51,806 nucleotides of DNA from Streptomyces roseochromogenus subsp. oscitans DS 12.976 (GTDB taxonomy: Bacteria; Actinomycetota; Actinomycetes; Streptomycetales; Streptomycetaceae). Every line of letters begins with the position of its first letter. The stretch's first letter is position 1. A program made the translations under genes and the position numbers. Positions 42,876 to 50,138 of this stretch are shown here, in pieces. The notes under the pieces were generated by a model. It was not told the DNA's origin. It ran no database searches and worked only from the letters and a program-made list of their open reading frames with translations. The stretch spans positions 71,123 to 122,928 of the forward strand of contig NZ_CM002285.1 of NCBI RefSeq assembly GCF_000497445.1, in the 5' to 3' direction.

Positions 42876-43538
42876 TCAGTCGCCTGCGTCGTGCCGGCTC
42901 GGCCCGTAACAGGCGCTTTCCGCTCCGGTGACCAGCGCCCAGTAGCGGTCGCCGAACGACCAGTGCCACCACTCCGTCGGGTAGTTCACCAAGCCTGCGG
43001 CCGTCAGCGCGCTCCCCAAAATCCCCCGGCGTGTGCGCGCCCGCTCGCTGATCCCAGCGGCGTCGGTGTAGCAGGCGCCGGCGCTCTCCTCCGGAGTTGC
43101 GTTCATAGGCGTGCCCAGATCCAGCTCACAGCCGTCCGCGTCCGCGAGTGTCAGGTCCACCGCGGCTCCCGCGCTATGCGGAGCGATCTCCGGTGGGGAT
43201 ACGAAGCGGCTCGCAGCCGACCGGATCTGCTCGCCGGACCATCCCGGCTGCTCAGCTCGCAGTCTTCCCACGTACTTCTCGAAATAGCGGCGTTGCAGCC
43301 CAGGAGGACGGTAGCCCTCGACGACCAGGAACCTCAGGCCATCTGGCAGGTGAGCCTGCGCCTGGAGCAGACGCTCCAGCAGTCCTTCGCGCAGGTAGAA
43401 GAAGGCGTCCGAGTCGGACTGCTTCCGCGCATCCACAAGGAGCGGACTCCCCCTTCGGACATCGATCAGGGGCTCACCGCACTCGCGCACAGGGACGGCC
43501 GAGACCCGTGGATCCGACATCAAGATGATCCCACTCAT
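42876..43538 (-). CDS. D-alanyl-D-alanine dipeptidase (VanX/M15D family)
   Basis: 220 residues (ATG 43538; an ATG at 43520 is also possible). Contains FLVVEGYRPPGLQRRYFEKY with the transition-state Arg77, the zinc motif PHSAGAAVDL (His121, Asp128), DLGTPMNATPEESAG, and TEWWHWSFGDRYW (catalytic Glu189, zinc ligand His192). All catalytic residues of VanX-like enzymes are kept. They split D-Ala-D-Ala, in vancomycin resistance or in recycling of peptidoglycan. No vanH or vanA ligase genes are near, so a recycling or housekeeping role is as likely as resistance. Intact. Confidence 0.88.
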   Translation of the reverse strand: MSGIILMSDPRVSAVPVRECGEPLIDVRRGSPLLVDARKQSDSDAFFYLREGLLERLLQAQAHLPDGLRFLVVEGYRPPGLQRRYFEKYVGRLRAEQPGWSGEQIRSAASRFVSPPEIAPHSAGAAVDLTLADADGCELDLGTPMNATPEESAGACYTDAAGISERARTRRGILGSALTAAGLVNYPTEWWHWSFGDRYWALVTGAESACYGPSRHDAGD

Positions 43539-43627
43539 CTTGTGATGATCTCGCGAGCGCTTCCGGGCTCATCAAGGCGGCACAACGATGACCAGTCACC
43601 TGGTGGACGGTCCTGGTCTCTCCACTA

Positions 43628-43960
43628 GTCGTCCGAGCCGGTAGCCGACGGCGGTACCTCGACGACGAAGAACAGGAAGTTGGGTCTGGTCGAAAGGTCT
43701 TGGAAGCCGTCGGGGAACAGTTCACGGGCAGGCCGGGTCCGGCTGCGGCTCGTTGACGACAGCAAGGCGAGCCGGCGGCGGTGAAAGCATCGGTCATCGT
43801 GTGCAGCGGCCTGCGCCAAAGAGTCATAGGGACGGACTGCCCGCTGAACGTCCATTCCTCGGTGTAGCTGGTGGCCGCGAAGTAGTCGGGCCGAGGATCC
43901 TGGTTGGTGTAGGCCACGAAAGGGTGGTCCACCGACTCGATCAGCCGGCCGCCGGACCGG
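43628..43960 (-). pseudogene. SAM methyltransferase C-terminal remnant
   Basis: GGRLIESVDHPFVAYTNQDP, RPDYFAATSYTEEWTFSGQS, VPMTLWRRPLHTMTDAFTAA in one frame, and RELFPDGFQDLSTRPNFLFF, VVEVPP in another. W...F.......FWRRPLxxMxDAFxxAGF...E is the end of class I methyltransferases of the UbiE-like group. The SAM-binding half is missing and a frameshift is present near 43790. Confidence 0.65.
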
Positions 43961-44094
43961 CCCTGGCCCCGGCGGGCCTCGGGAACGTCACCCGCCCGCA
44001 GATGAGTAGTCACCACAACCAGGAAAACGCCTGTCATCAGGGCGAGCCAGCCGGGGGTCAAGCGGGTCGAAGTGCGGTCACTGAACGCGGCGCC

Positions 44095-44260
44095 GCGGCA
44101 TTGGGGTGGATGGGTTGCCGGGTGAGCCGGCGGGACATCAGGGTGATGGCCGCGAGGGTGAGCATCGCGTCGGAATGCTGCGGCAGCGTCTCGTAGTCCC
44201 GCGCGTTCCGGCGCGTGTGAAGCGGCCACGCGGTTGGGTGGGCCGCGGAAAAGGACTCGC
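44095..44260 (-). pseudogene. IS5-family transposase tail, minus copy
   Basis: FSAAHPTAWPLHTRRNARDY, ETLPQHSDAMLTLAAITLMS, RRLTRQPIHPN. Typical C-terminus (RDYExLPxHSxAMxxxAAITLMxRRL). It faces a related, diverged plus-strand copy across an 18-bp palindrome. Confidence 0.65.
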
Positions 44261-44297
44261 CTCGACGAGAACCTCGCCGCGCGGCCCACCCAACCGC
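44230..44297. repeat. 18-bp perfect inverted repeat joining two IS5 tails
   Basis: GCGGTTGGGTGGGCCGCG (44230-44247) and CGCGGCCCACCCAACCGC (44280-44297), spacer 32 bp. Both arms code for AAHPTAW of the two opposed IS5 fragments. Confidence 0.85.
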
Positions 44298-44462
44298 CTG
44301 GATGATGCACGCCCGCCGCCACGCGAGGGACTACGAACGGCTCGTCCAACACTCCGAGACCTTGATCACCTAGACGGCCATCACCCTCATGACCAGGCGC
44401 CTCGCCCGGAAAGGCGCGACTCCCAGCTGGCCGCGGAAACCGACCGCTGCCGACGGCTGACC
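44262..44462 (+). pseudogene. IS5-family transposase tail, plus copy
   Basis: AAHPTAWMMHARRHARDYER, LVQHSETLIT, TAG in place of Trp (44371-44373), TAITLMTRRLARKGATPSWP. Diverged from the minus copy in sequence but collinear with it. Confidence 0.65.
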
Positions 44463-44518
44463 GGCGACGGAGCGCTGGGCGAAAGAGGCCTCAGCCCATC
44501 CGCTCGGGCAGGGAAACG

Positions 44519-45355
44519 TCAAGCCTGGCCATGCGCCATCAGGGCTGCGTGAGGCAACACCAGTACACCGCCCGGACCGGCAAACTCCGCGCACAACGAC
44601 TCGAAGTGGTTTTTGATCTCGGCAATGACCCCCGGGGCCTGACTCGTCACAACCTGGCCGATCGTCGCCACTCCGGCGGCCGGTCCGCTCCACCACTCCT
44701 CAACCGTCGTCTGGTGGGCCCAGGTCAAGGTGTCGCAGACGACGTCTGTCAGACCCGCCTCACCAAGCAACGCGGCGAAGCCCTGTTCAGTACGGAGGAA
44801 GTCGTCTTCAGGAGCAAGAGCCGGCAGGTGAGCTGGACGCGTGACACCTGCCGCCTGGACAGCCCTACCCAGCAGGGCCTGCCCGGAGGCCGGGGGAACC
44901 GCCCAAATGGTGGCGGCTATCCGCCCGCCAGGACGCGTCACCCGTCGCAACTCCCCCAGGGCTTCCCGAGGCCGTCCGACATGATTGAGGACGAAGCTGC
45001 CGACCACGGCATCGAACTCGTCGTCGGCGAACGGCAAACAGGGCAGAGCAGCAAGCCGCACGTCAGCTTCCGGAGCCGCCAGCGCGGCCCGGGCGACCAT
45101 GCCGGGTTCGGCATCCACCGCCGTCACCTTCGCTCCCCGCTCACATGCGACTGCGGCGGCGGTGCCTGTGCCCGTCCCCACATCGAGGACTCGTACACCC
45201 TCCCTGACCCCGGCAGCGTCGAGGAGCCCAGGAACCGGGTACGCGCAAAGCTTGGCAAAACTGGCAGCATAGGCGTCGGCTTGCCCCGCCCACGCCTGCC
45301 GCTCGGCCTCGTCAAATGCCGTCTGCACTACTGGTCCCCTCCCCGGAACAACCAC
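44519..45355 (-). CDS. Class I SAM-dependent methyltransferase (UbiE/Methyltransf_11-like)
   Basis: 278 residues. ERQAWAGQADAYAASFAKLC leads to the SAM motif I VRVLDVGTGTGTAAAVACER (about residues 54-73), KVTAVDAEPGMVARAA (motif with acidic residue after beta 2), FDAVVGSFVLNHVGRPREAL, GELRRVTRPGGRIAATIW, then a substrate part with EEWWSGPAAGVATIGQV. Such enzymes methylate small molecules, often natural products. The start at 45355 is uncertain; an in-frame GTG a few codons later is also possible. It is divergent from the hydrolase gene at 45501. Confidence 0.85.
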   Translation of the reverse strand: MVVPGRGPVVQTAFDEAERQAWAGQADAYAASFAKLCAYPVPGLLDAAGVREGVRVLDVGTGTGTAAAVACERGAKVTAVDAEPGMVARAALAAPEADVRLAALPCLPFADDEFDAVVGSFVLNHVGRPREALGELRRVTRPGGRIAATIWAVPPASGQALLGRAVQAAGVTRPAHLPALAPEDDFLRTEQGFAALLGEAGLTDVVCDTLTWAHQTTVEEWWSGPAAGVATIGQVVTSQAPGVIAEIKNHFESLCAEFAGPGGVLVLPHAALMAHGQA

Positions 45356-45500
45356 CGCCGCGACAACAATCCAGCGGACCTGACGCTAACCCATAGCTGA
45401 TGAACAGCGACCGGCACGCACTCAGCCCGGGACAGACCACGATCTGCCGGCGGCAGAACACCAGCCCGGCCAGGCTCGACGGCTACTACAGTCCAGCCTC

Positions 45501-46226
45501 ATGACGATGGTCACAACGCGTACGGTCGAATACCCGGCCGACGGCCTCACGATGATCGGACACCTCGCGCTCCCCGCCGGTGTCGACCGCCGGCCCGCAG
45601 TCCTGATCGGGCCCGAGGGGATGGGTCTAAGCGACGTCGAGCGCCGCCGAGCCGATGCCCTGGCTGAGCTGGGATACGTGGCGCTGGCCTTCGACCTCCA
45701 CGGCGGGCGCTATTTGGGCGACCCCGAGGAGATGCTGGCCCGTTGCATGCCGCTGCTGGCCGATCCCGACCGGATGCGGGGCATCGGCCACGCGGCGCTC
45801 GACGTGTTGCATGCCGAACCGCGGGCCGACCCCGACCGGATCGCCGCTGTCGGCTACGGCACCGGGGGCGCAATCGCGCTGGAACTCGGGCGGCACGGCG
45901 TCGACCTGCGCGCGATCGGGACAGTCAACGGGCTGACCACGGGCCGACCGGGCGAGGCGGCGCGCATTCGCTGCCCGGTGTGGGCCGGGGTCGGGTCGGA
46001 AGACCCGATCATGCCGCGTGCGCAACGGGACGCGTTCACCGCGGAGATGCAGGCCGCGGGCGTCGACTGGCGCCTCGTGGTCTACGGAGGAGCCCTGCAT
46101 GCCTTCCACCACCCATCGGTTGACCACACCGTGCGCCCCGGCGTCGGCTACCACCCACGGCACGCACAGCGGGCCTGGCTCGACATCGTCGACCTGCTCG
46201 CCGAGTGCCTGCCCGTTACGGATTGA
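45501..46226 (+). CDS. Dienelactone-hydrolase-family protein lacking the nucleophile
   Basis: 241 residues from ATG 45501. VEYPADGLTMIGHLALPAG, RRPAVLIGPEGMGLSDVERR, GYVALAFDLHGGRYLGDPEE, RIAAVGYGTGGAIALELGRH, CPVWAGVGSEDPIMPRAQRD, VDWRLVVYGGALHAFHHPSV. The family elbow GYCFGG (or GxSxGG) is GYGTGG here: Gly120 (GGC at 45858-45860) stands at the nucleophile. Asp168 and His200 of the triad are present. One base change from TGC or AGC would explain it. The protein is otherwise intact, so it may be an inactive or re-purposed member. Substrate unknown. Confidence 0.85.
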   Translation: MTMVTTRTVEYPADGLTMIGHLALPAGVDRRPAVLIGPEGMGLSDVERRRADALAELGYVALAFDLHGGRYLGDPEEMLARCMPLLADPDRMRGIGHAALDVLHAEPRADPDRIAAVGYGTGGAIALELGRHGVDLRAIGTVNGLTTGRPGEAARIRCPVWAGVGSEDPIMPRAQRDAFTAEMQAAGVDWRLVVYGGALHAFHHPSVDHTVRPGVGYHPRHAQRAWLDIVDLLAECLPVTD

Positions 46227-46299
46227 ACGGATCGAGATCCGCCTTAACTCGCCTGTGGGCGTGAGGGGGTGTCCTGATGATCACGAACGAAGCCAGATC

Positions 46300-46433
46300 G
46301 TGAGGGCTGACCGGGTGTGGGGGGAGACGTTCACCGGGCTGCGGGTGACGCACTTTTCGGGGCTGTTGAAGGTGGTGCGGGAGCGGGGAGGTGACGGCAC
46401 GCTGCGGGGCCAGCCGTGGTCCTTGCCCCTGGC
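46300..46433 (+). pseudogene. IS5-family transposase N-terminal fragment
   Basis: VRADRVWGETFTGLRVTHFS, GLLKVVRERGGDGTLRGQPW, SLPLA. It is the N-terminal part of the IS whose C-terminal part lies at 23149-23815; 46389-46433 is identical to 23146-23190. The sequence after 46433 is the broken MFS gene. Confidence 0.7.
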
Positions 46434-46439
46434 AAGCGC

Positions 46440-47358
46440 GGCGACGACGAAGGCGGTGCCTGTTGCCAGCCGGGTGAGTCCGCGACCGGCCCAGCGCCCG
46501 GCGAGCGGGGGGCGGCGGCGCCCGCCGCTCCGACGAGGGCGAACAGACCGACTCCGATCGGCGAGTAGCGGAACGGCGGGCCTGTCGGCACAGAGGCGAT
46601 TGCGGTCCAAAAGGCGCTGAAGGCGCCGAACATCGCTGTCTGGTACAGGCTGCGGCGCAGCAGTGCCGGGTGGAAGCGCACCAGCGCCAGGGGGAACGCA
46701 GCAGGTGAGTGTAGGGCAGGTTGGTGGTGGGCACCTGCCAGGGCAGGGCTGTCCTCAGGGGCACCACCAGCAGGGCCATCAGGATGGCGGAGCCGAGGGA
46801 GATGACCCGCCAGCCGACGGTGTCGGAGATGAGACCACTGGCCGTCCGGACAGCAGGATGCCGGTGAGCAGGCCACTCATAGCACGGCCCACTATCCGTC
46901 CGTGGGCATGGTCGGGGGTGAGGGCGGCGGCGAACGGCACCAGGATCTAGGCAACGACCGAAGCGGCGCCGCTGATGAAGGAGGCGGCCAGCAACATGGG
47001 GAGCCCGGTCGCCAGGCCGGCCGCGACCAGGCAGAGCGTGGTGACGGCAACCAGAGTGGTGATCGGGGCGCGCTTCTCCGGCCAGTCGCCGAGCGGCACC
47101 AGGAACAGCATGCCGGTCAGTAGCCGATCTGGGTGAGCGTGATCAACAGGCCTGCGGTGGCCCCGTCGAGGTGGAGATGACACGTAGGGAGGCAAGCAGT
47201 GGCTGGGCGTAGTACAGGTTGACGACCGTCAGGCCGGAGGCGGCAGACAGCAGCTCGATCAGCCAGCCCAGCACGCCTGATGCGTGCTCGGCGCCGGTCT
47301 TGTCCCGCTTGTCCCGGCGTTGGGCCGGGGTGACGGAGGGCTGAGAGGCGTTCAACAT
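46440..47358 (-). pseudogene. MFS transporter (12-TM, DHA1 type), multiply broken
   Basis: From ATG 47358: LGWLIELLSAASGLTVVNLY, YAQPLLASLRVIS, frame change, GLLITLTQIGYLTGMLFLVP-like sequence, LGDWPEKRAPITTLVAVTTL, CLVAAGLATGLPMLLAASFI, SGAASVVA, TAG (46947-46949), [20 protein letters not shown], and near the end RFHPALLRRSLYQTAMFGAF, SAFWTAIASVP, IGVGLFALVGAAGA. LGDWPEKR is motif A. Several shifts and one stop. The C-terminus is cut by the IS5 fragment. Confidence 0.75.
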
Positions 47359-48300
47359 CGGTTCCTACCGGCACAGAGCCCGTGACTGCTGCGCAACGGC
47401 CAAAGTGCGCGCCTCGGATGGGGGTTCGGTGTGGTGCCGGGCCGTGCGCTGGGCGCGGCGGGGTGTGAGCTGAGCGAGTTGGCCGACGATGAGGCGGTCA
47501 GGCCGTACATGGCGATGACCCACCAGGCGGGGCGTGCGGCGCGTGGGTGAAGGAATCGGCGTATGCGCCGGGGCGATGCCGGACGCCGGACGGCCCCGAT
47601 GAGGGCGACGCCGAGGGCGGTGCCGGTTTGCCGGAAGGCGGTGCCGGTTTGCCGGAAGGTGGAGGCCAAGGACGCGGCCACCCCGGTTTCGGAAACCCGG
47701 AGGCTGGAGACGGCCGTGTTGGTGGTGGGGGCGTTGACGAAACCGAAGCCGAGGCCGAACACGGCGCAGCCCAGGATGGTGGACCACGCGTGAGTCAGTC
47801 CGTCGAAGCCCGCGAAGATGACGCCACTGAGGCGGTGAAAGTTCTGCAGATACAGGGTGGTCAGGAACAGGAACCCGCCCAACATGCAGAAGCCGATCAC
47901 CAGCTTGTCCGCGGCGCCGGTGAAGGGAGCGGACCGAAGGAGCCGCGGCTCGATCAGCGGCTCTTCCCGGCGCAGCTCGTAGGTGGCCAAGGTGGCGCGC
48001 GAGGCCATGCTGCGGCTCGCAATGGTAAGAGTCGTGGCGGAGAGCCAGCCGTGTGCGGGGGCTGGATGATCGTGTAGGTGAACATGCCCGGCAGGACGAT
48101 CAGCAGGATCTGGCCTACCGGGTCAGGGCACCGGGCAATGGAAGCGCGGGACTCCAGCACGAACATGCAGGTCAGGGTGAGAGCGACCATGCCGATGGGC
48201 AGGTCAGCCAGAAGAGCGCGTGTCAGCCTGCGCTGTCCGTGAGGAGCCCGCCGACCAATGGTCTGTTGCCATGGACAGGCCCACGATGGCGCCCCACACT
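47352..48300 (-). pseudogene. MFS transporter (14-TM, EmrB/QacA type), multiply broken
   Basis: Near 48200: WRALFWLTCPSAWSLSP-like and LPIGMVALTLTCMFVLESRA; then RRLLRSAPFTGAADKLVIGF, CMLGGFLFLTTLYLQNFH, ILGCAVFGLGFGFVNAPTTN, TAVSSLRVSETGVAASLAST, FRQTGTAFRQTGTALGVALI. The end is replaced by unrelated sequence after about 47590. A 21-bp tandem duplication repeats TGTAFRQ. It overlaps the start of the second transporter remnant, so the two were probably neighbouring genes. Confidence 0.7.
47616..47657. repeat. 21-bp perfect tandem duplication inside the MFS remnant
   Basis: GGCGGTGCCGGTTTGCCGGAA at 47616-47636 and again at 47637-47657. It adds seven codons in frame. Confidence 0.9.
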
Positions 48301-48367
48301 CCGCTAGCACGGGCGCGTTCACGCCGGTCGGATGAAGGTGTGCGTGATATCGAAAGGCCGGTCCGCC

Positions 48368-48847
48368 ATGCTTGGCGCTCTCGATCACGTCCAGCTCGCC
48401 GCGCCGCCCGCCAGCGAGGACCGCCTGAGGGCCCTCTACGTCGACGCCCTGGGCCTGGTCGAAATCCCCAAGCCGCCGGTGCCGGCTGCCCGGGGCTGCG
48501 CCTGGTTCGCGACAGCCGACGGCACCGCCCAGCTCCACCTGGGCATCGAGGAGCCCTTCCGGCCCGCGAAGAAGGCCCATCCGGGGCTGCGCGTGAAGGA
48601 CATCAGCTCCTTCGCCGAGCGGCTGGCGGCTCACGGCGCCCCGGGGACCTGGGACGACACCCTGCCCGGCCACCGCCACTTCTCCAGCACCGACCCGGTC
48701 GGCAACCGCCTGGAGTTCCTCGAACCGACTGCTTGCCGTCCGGTGCCGGACGCCGGACGGCCACCGTCTGGGGCCTCACTGTCACGCACCTGTCCCCCGC
48801 CGCCTCGCGGCGCCGGTCCCGAAGGAGGTGCCTCGTGCACTCCCTGA
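48368..48847 (+). CDS. VOC/glyoxalase-like protein
   Basis: 159 residues from ATG 48368 (an ATG at 48332 is in frame). MLGALDHVQLAAPPASEDRL, RALYVDALGLVEIPKPPVPA, QLHLGIEEPFRPAKKAHPGL, FSSTDPVGNRLEFLEP. HVQLA...LHLG...DPxGNRLEF places the usual metal-ligand positions (His, His, Glu), as in glyoxalase I-like enzymes. Relatives end near EFLEP; the extra 38 residues, Pro-rich, overlap the start of the next gene by 13 bp and may be a read-through after a small deletion. Likely co-transcribed with the MgtC-like gene. Confidence 0.8.
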   Translation: MLGALDHVQLAAPPASEDRLRALYVDALGLVEIPKPPVPAARGCAWFATADGTAQLHLGIEEPFRPAKKAHPGLRVKDISSFAERLAAHGAPGTWDDTLPGHRHFSSTDPVGNRLEFLEPTACRPVPDAGRPPSGASLSRTCPPPPRGAGPEGGASCTP

Positions 48848-49566
48848 CCACTGTCGACTTCCTGACCCGGCTCGCCACCGGAGTGGCTTGTGGGGCGCTG
48901 ATCGGCGTCGAGCGGCAGTGGCGCGCCCGGATGGCCGGGCTGCGCACGAACGCCCTGGTGGCCGTCGGCGCCACCCTGTTCGTCCTGTACAGCGAGGCCG
49001 TCGGCGATGCGGGCAGCCCGACCAGGGTCGCGTCCTACGTGGTGTCCGGGATCGGGTTCCTGGGCGGTGGCGTGATCCTGCGCGACGGGGCCGGGGTGCG
49101 CGGACTGAATACCGCCGCCACCCTGTGGTGCTCGGCCGCTGTCGGGGTGCTGGCCGCCTCCGGTCGGCTGGCGCTGGCGGGGCTCGGTACGGTCGTGGTG
49201 CTGGCCGTGCACGTGGTGCTGCGGCCGGCCGGCCGTTTGCTGGACCGGGCTCCGGCCGCCGGCACCGACCCCGACGCCACCGTCCGCGCCACCGTGCACC
49301 TGGTGTGCGAGCGCAAGGCCGAGACCCCTCTGCGCGCCCTGCTGTTGCAGACCCTGGCCGCCTCCGGTCTCGCTCCCACCGGGTTGCGCGCCCGCCGCGA
49401 GGGGGAGTCCACGAGCCTGCGCGCCACCGCCACGATCAGCGGCGATGTCGCCTCCGCGCTGGAGCAGGTCATCTCCCGTCTGTCCCTGGAACCGGGCGTG
49501 AGCGACCTGCACTGGCACACGGACGACGAGGAGTCCGAGGGGGAACGGCCCCGTGCGCTGGCCTGA
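48835..49566 (+). CDS. MgtC/SapB family membrane protein
   Basis: 243 residues from GTG 48835, with AAGGAGG eight bp upstream. VDFLTRLATGVACGALIGVE, RQWRARMAGLRTNALVAVGA, TLFVLYSEAVG, YVVSGIGFLGGGVILRDGAG, VRGLNTAATLWCSAAVGVLA form the MgtC domain (about 1-135) with four membrane helices and the signature ERQxRxRxAGLRT...GIGFLGGGVI. The C-terminal part (about 150-235) is a soluble ACT-like domain. MgtC proteins help cells cope with low magnesium or low pH and interact with the F-type ATPase in Salmonella. Neighbouring an Nramp-like transporter, a role in divalent-cation balance is likely. Confidence 0.9.
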   Translation: MHSLTTVDFLTRLATGVACGALIGVERQWRARMAGLRTNALVAVGATLFVLYSEAVGDAGSPTRVASYVVSGIGFLGGGVILRDGAGVRGLNTAATLWCSAAVGVLAASGRLALAGLGTVVVLAVHVVLRPAGRLLDRAPAAGTDPDATVRATVHLVCERKAETPLRALLLQTLAASGLAPTGLRARREGESTSLRATATISGDVASALEQVISRLSLEPGVSDLHWHTDDEESEGERPRALA

Positions 49567-49673
49567 TGCACCAGGGCGGCGCCACCTGCCACGCACTCCG
49601 GAAAGGGGCCGTGCGACCCCAGGACAACGTCCCGGTCACCGGCCCGGACGGAACCGGAGGGAGACTCGAGAGC

Positions 49674-50120
49674 ATGAGGACCCTGTCTCAGCAGCGCACG
49701 GGCGAGGGCGCGGCCATGCTGGGGGTGCTCACGCTGGTCGCGCTGGAGATCGCCGCGCTGGCGACCGCGCCAGCCCCGAGACCGGCCGCTCGTCAGCGAG
49801 GCTCTCATCGGCGCTGCCCCGCCGCGTTCGTGCTGGTGGCGGCCGTGTGGCACAGCCACCGCAACGCCGCCCGCCAGGCCCGGCGGCGCCCGCACGAGAC
49901 GGTCGACGACTCGTGGTTCACGGCCCGCACGCTGGACGGTTTCCCCAAGGAGGCCGTACGCCCGTACCTGCTCGGCAAGGACGCGCCCAGCCTCAACCGC
50001 CTGTACACCGCCTGGATCCTCGCCACTCACGGCGAGGACGCGCCGTGGATCGAGCGCCGCCTGGGGCTTCCCGCCGACATCACCCGTCTCCTGGTCGACG
50101 CCGCCAGGCAGCGACACTGA
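49674..50120 (+). CDS. Small protein with one or two N-terminal membrane helices
   Basis: 148 residues from ATG 49674. GEGAAMLGVLTLVALEIAAL is one membrane helix and CPAAFVLVAAVWHSH a possible second; between them lies an Arg-rich stretch (ARQRGSHRRC) that looks altered by an indel. The soluble part reads DSWFTARTLDGFPKEAVRPY, LLGKDAPSLNRLYTAWILAT, HGEDAPWIERRLGLPADITR. Family not recognised. It follows the MgtC-like gene by 107 bp in the same direction and converges with the Nramp-like gene. Confidence 0.6.
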   Translation: MRTLSQQRTGEGAAMLGVLTLVALEIAALATAPAPRPAARQRGSHRRCPAAFVLVAAVWHSHRNAARQARRRPHETVDDSWFTARTLDGFPKEAVRPYLLGKDAPSLNRLYTAWILATHGEDAPWIERRLGLPADITRLLVDAARQRH

Positions 50121-50138
50121 CCGACCGGACCCCCGGGG

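Noticed and set aside
42876..43538. A vancomycin-resistance cluster around the VanX-like gene
   Set aside because: No vanH, vanA ligase or vanRS genes are present in the neighbourhood; the gene stands alone.
45390..45500. Shared operator between the methyltransferase and the hydrolase
   Set aside because: The divergent intergenic region shows no palindrome or promoter strong enough to report.
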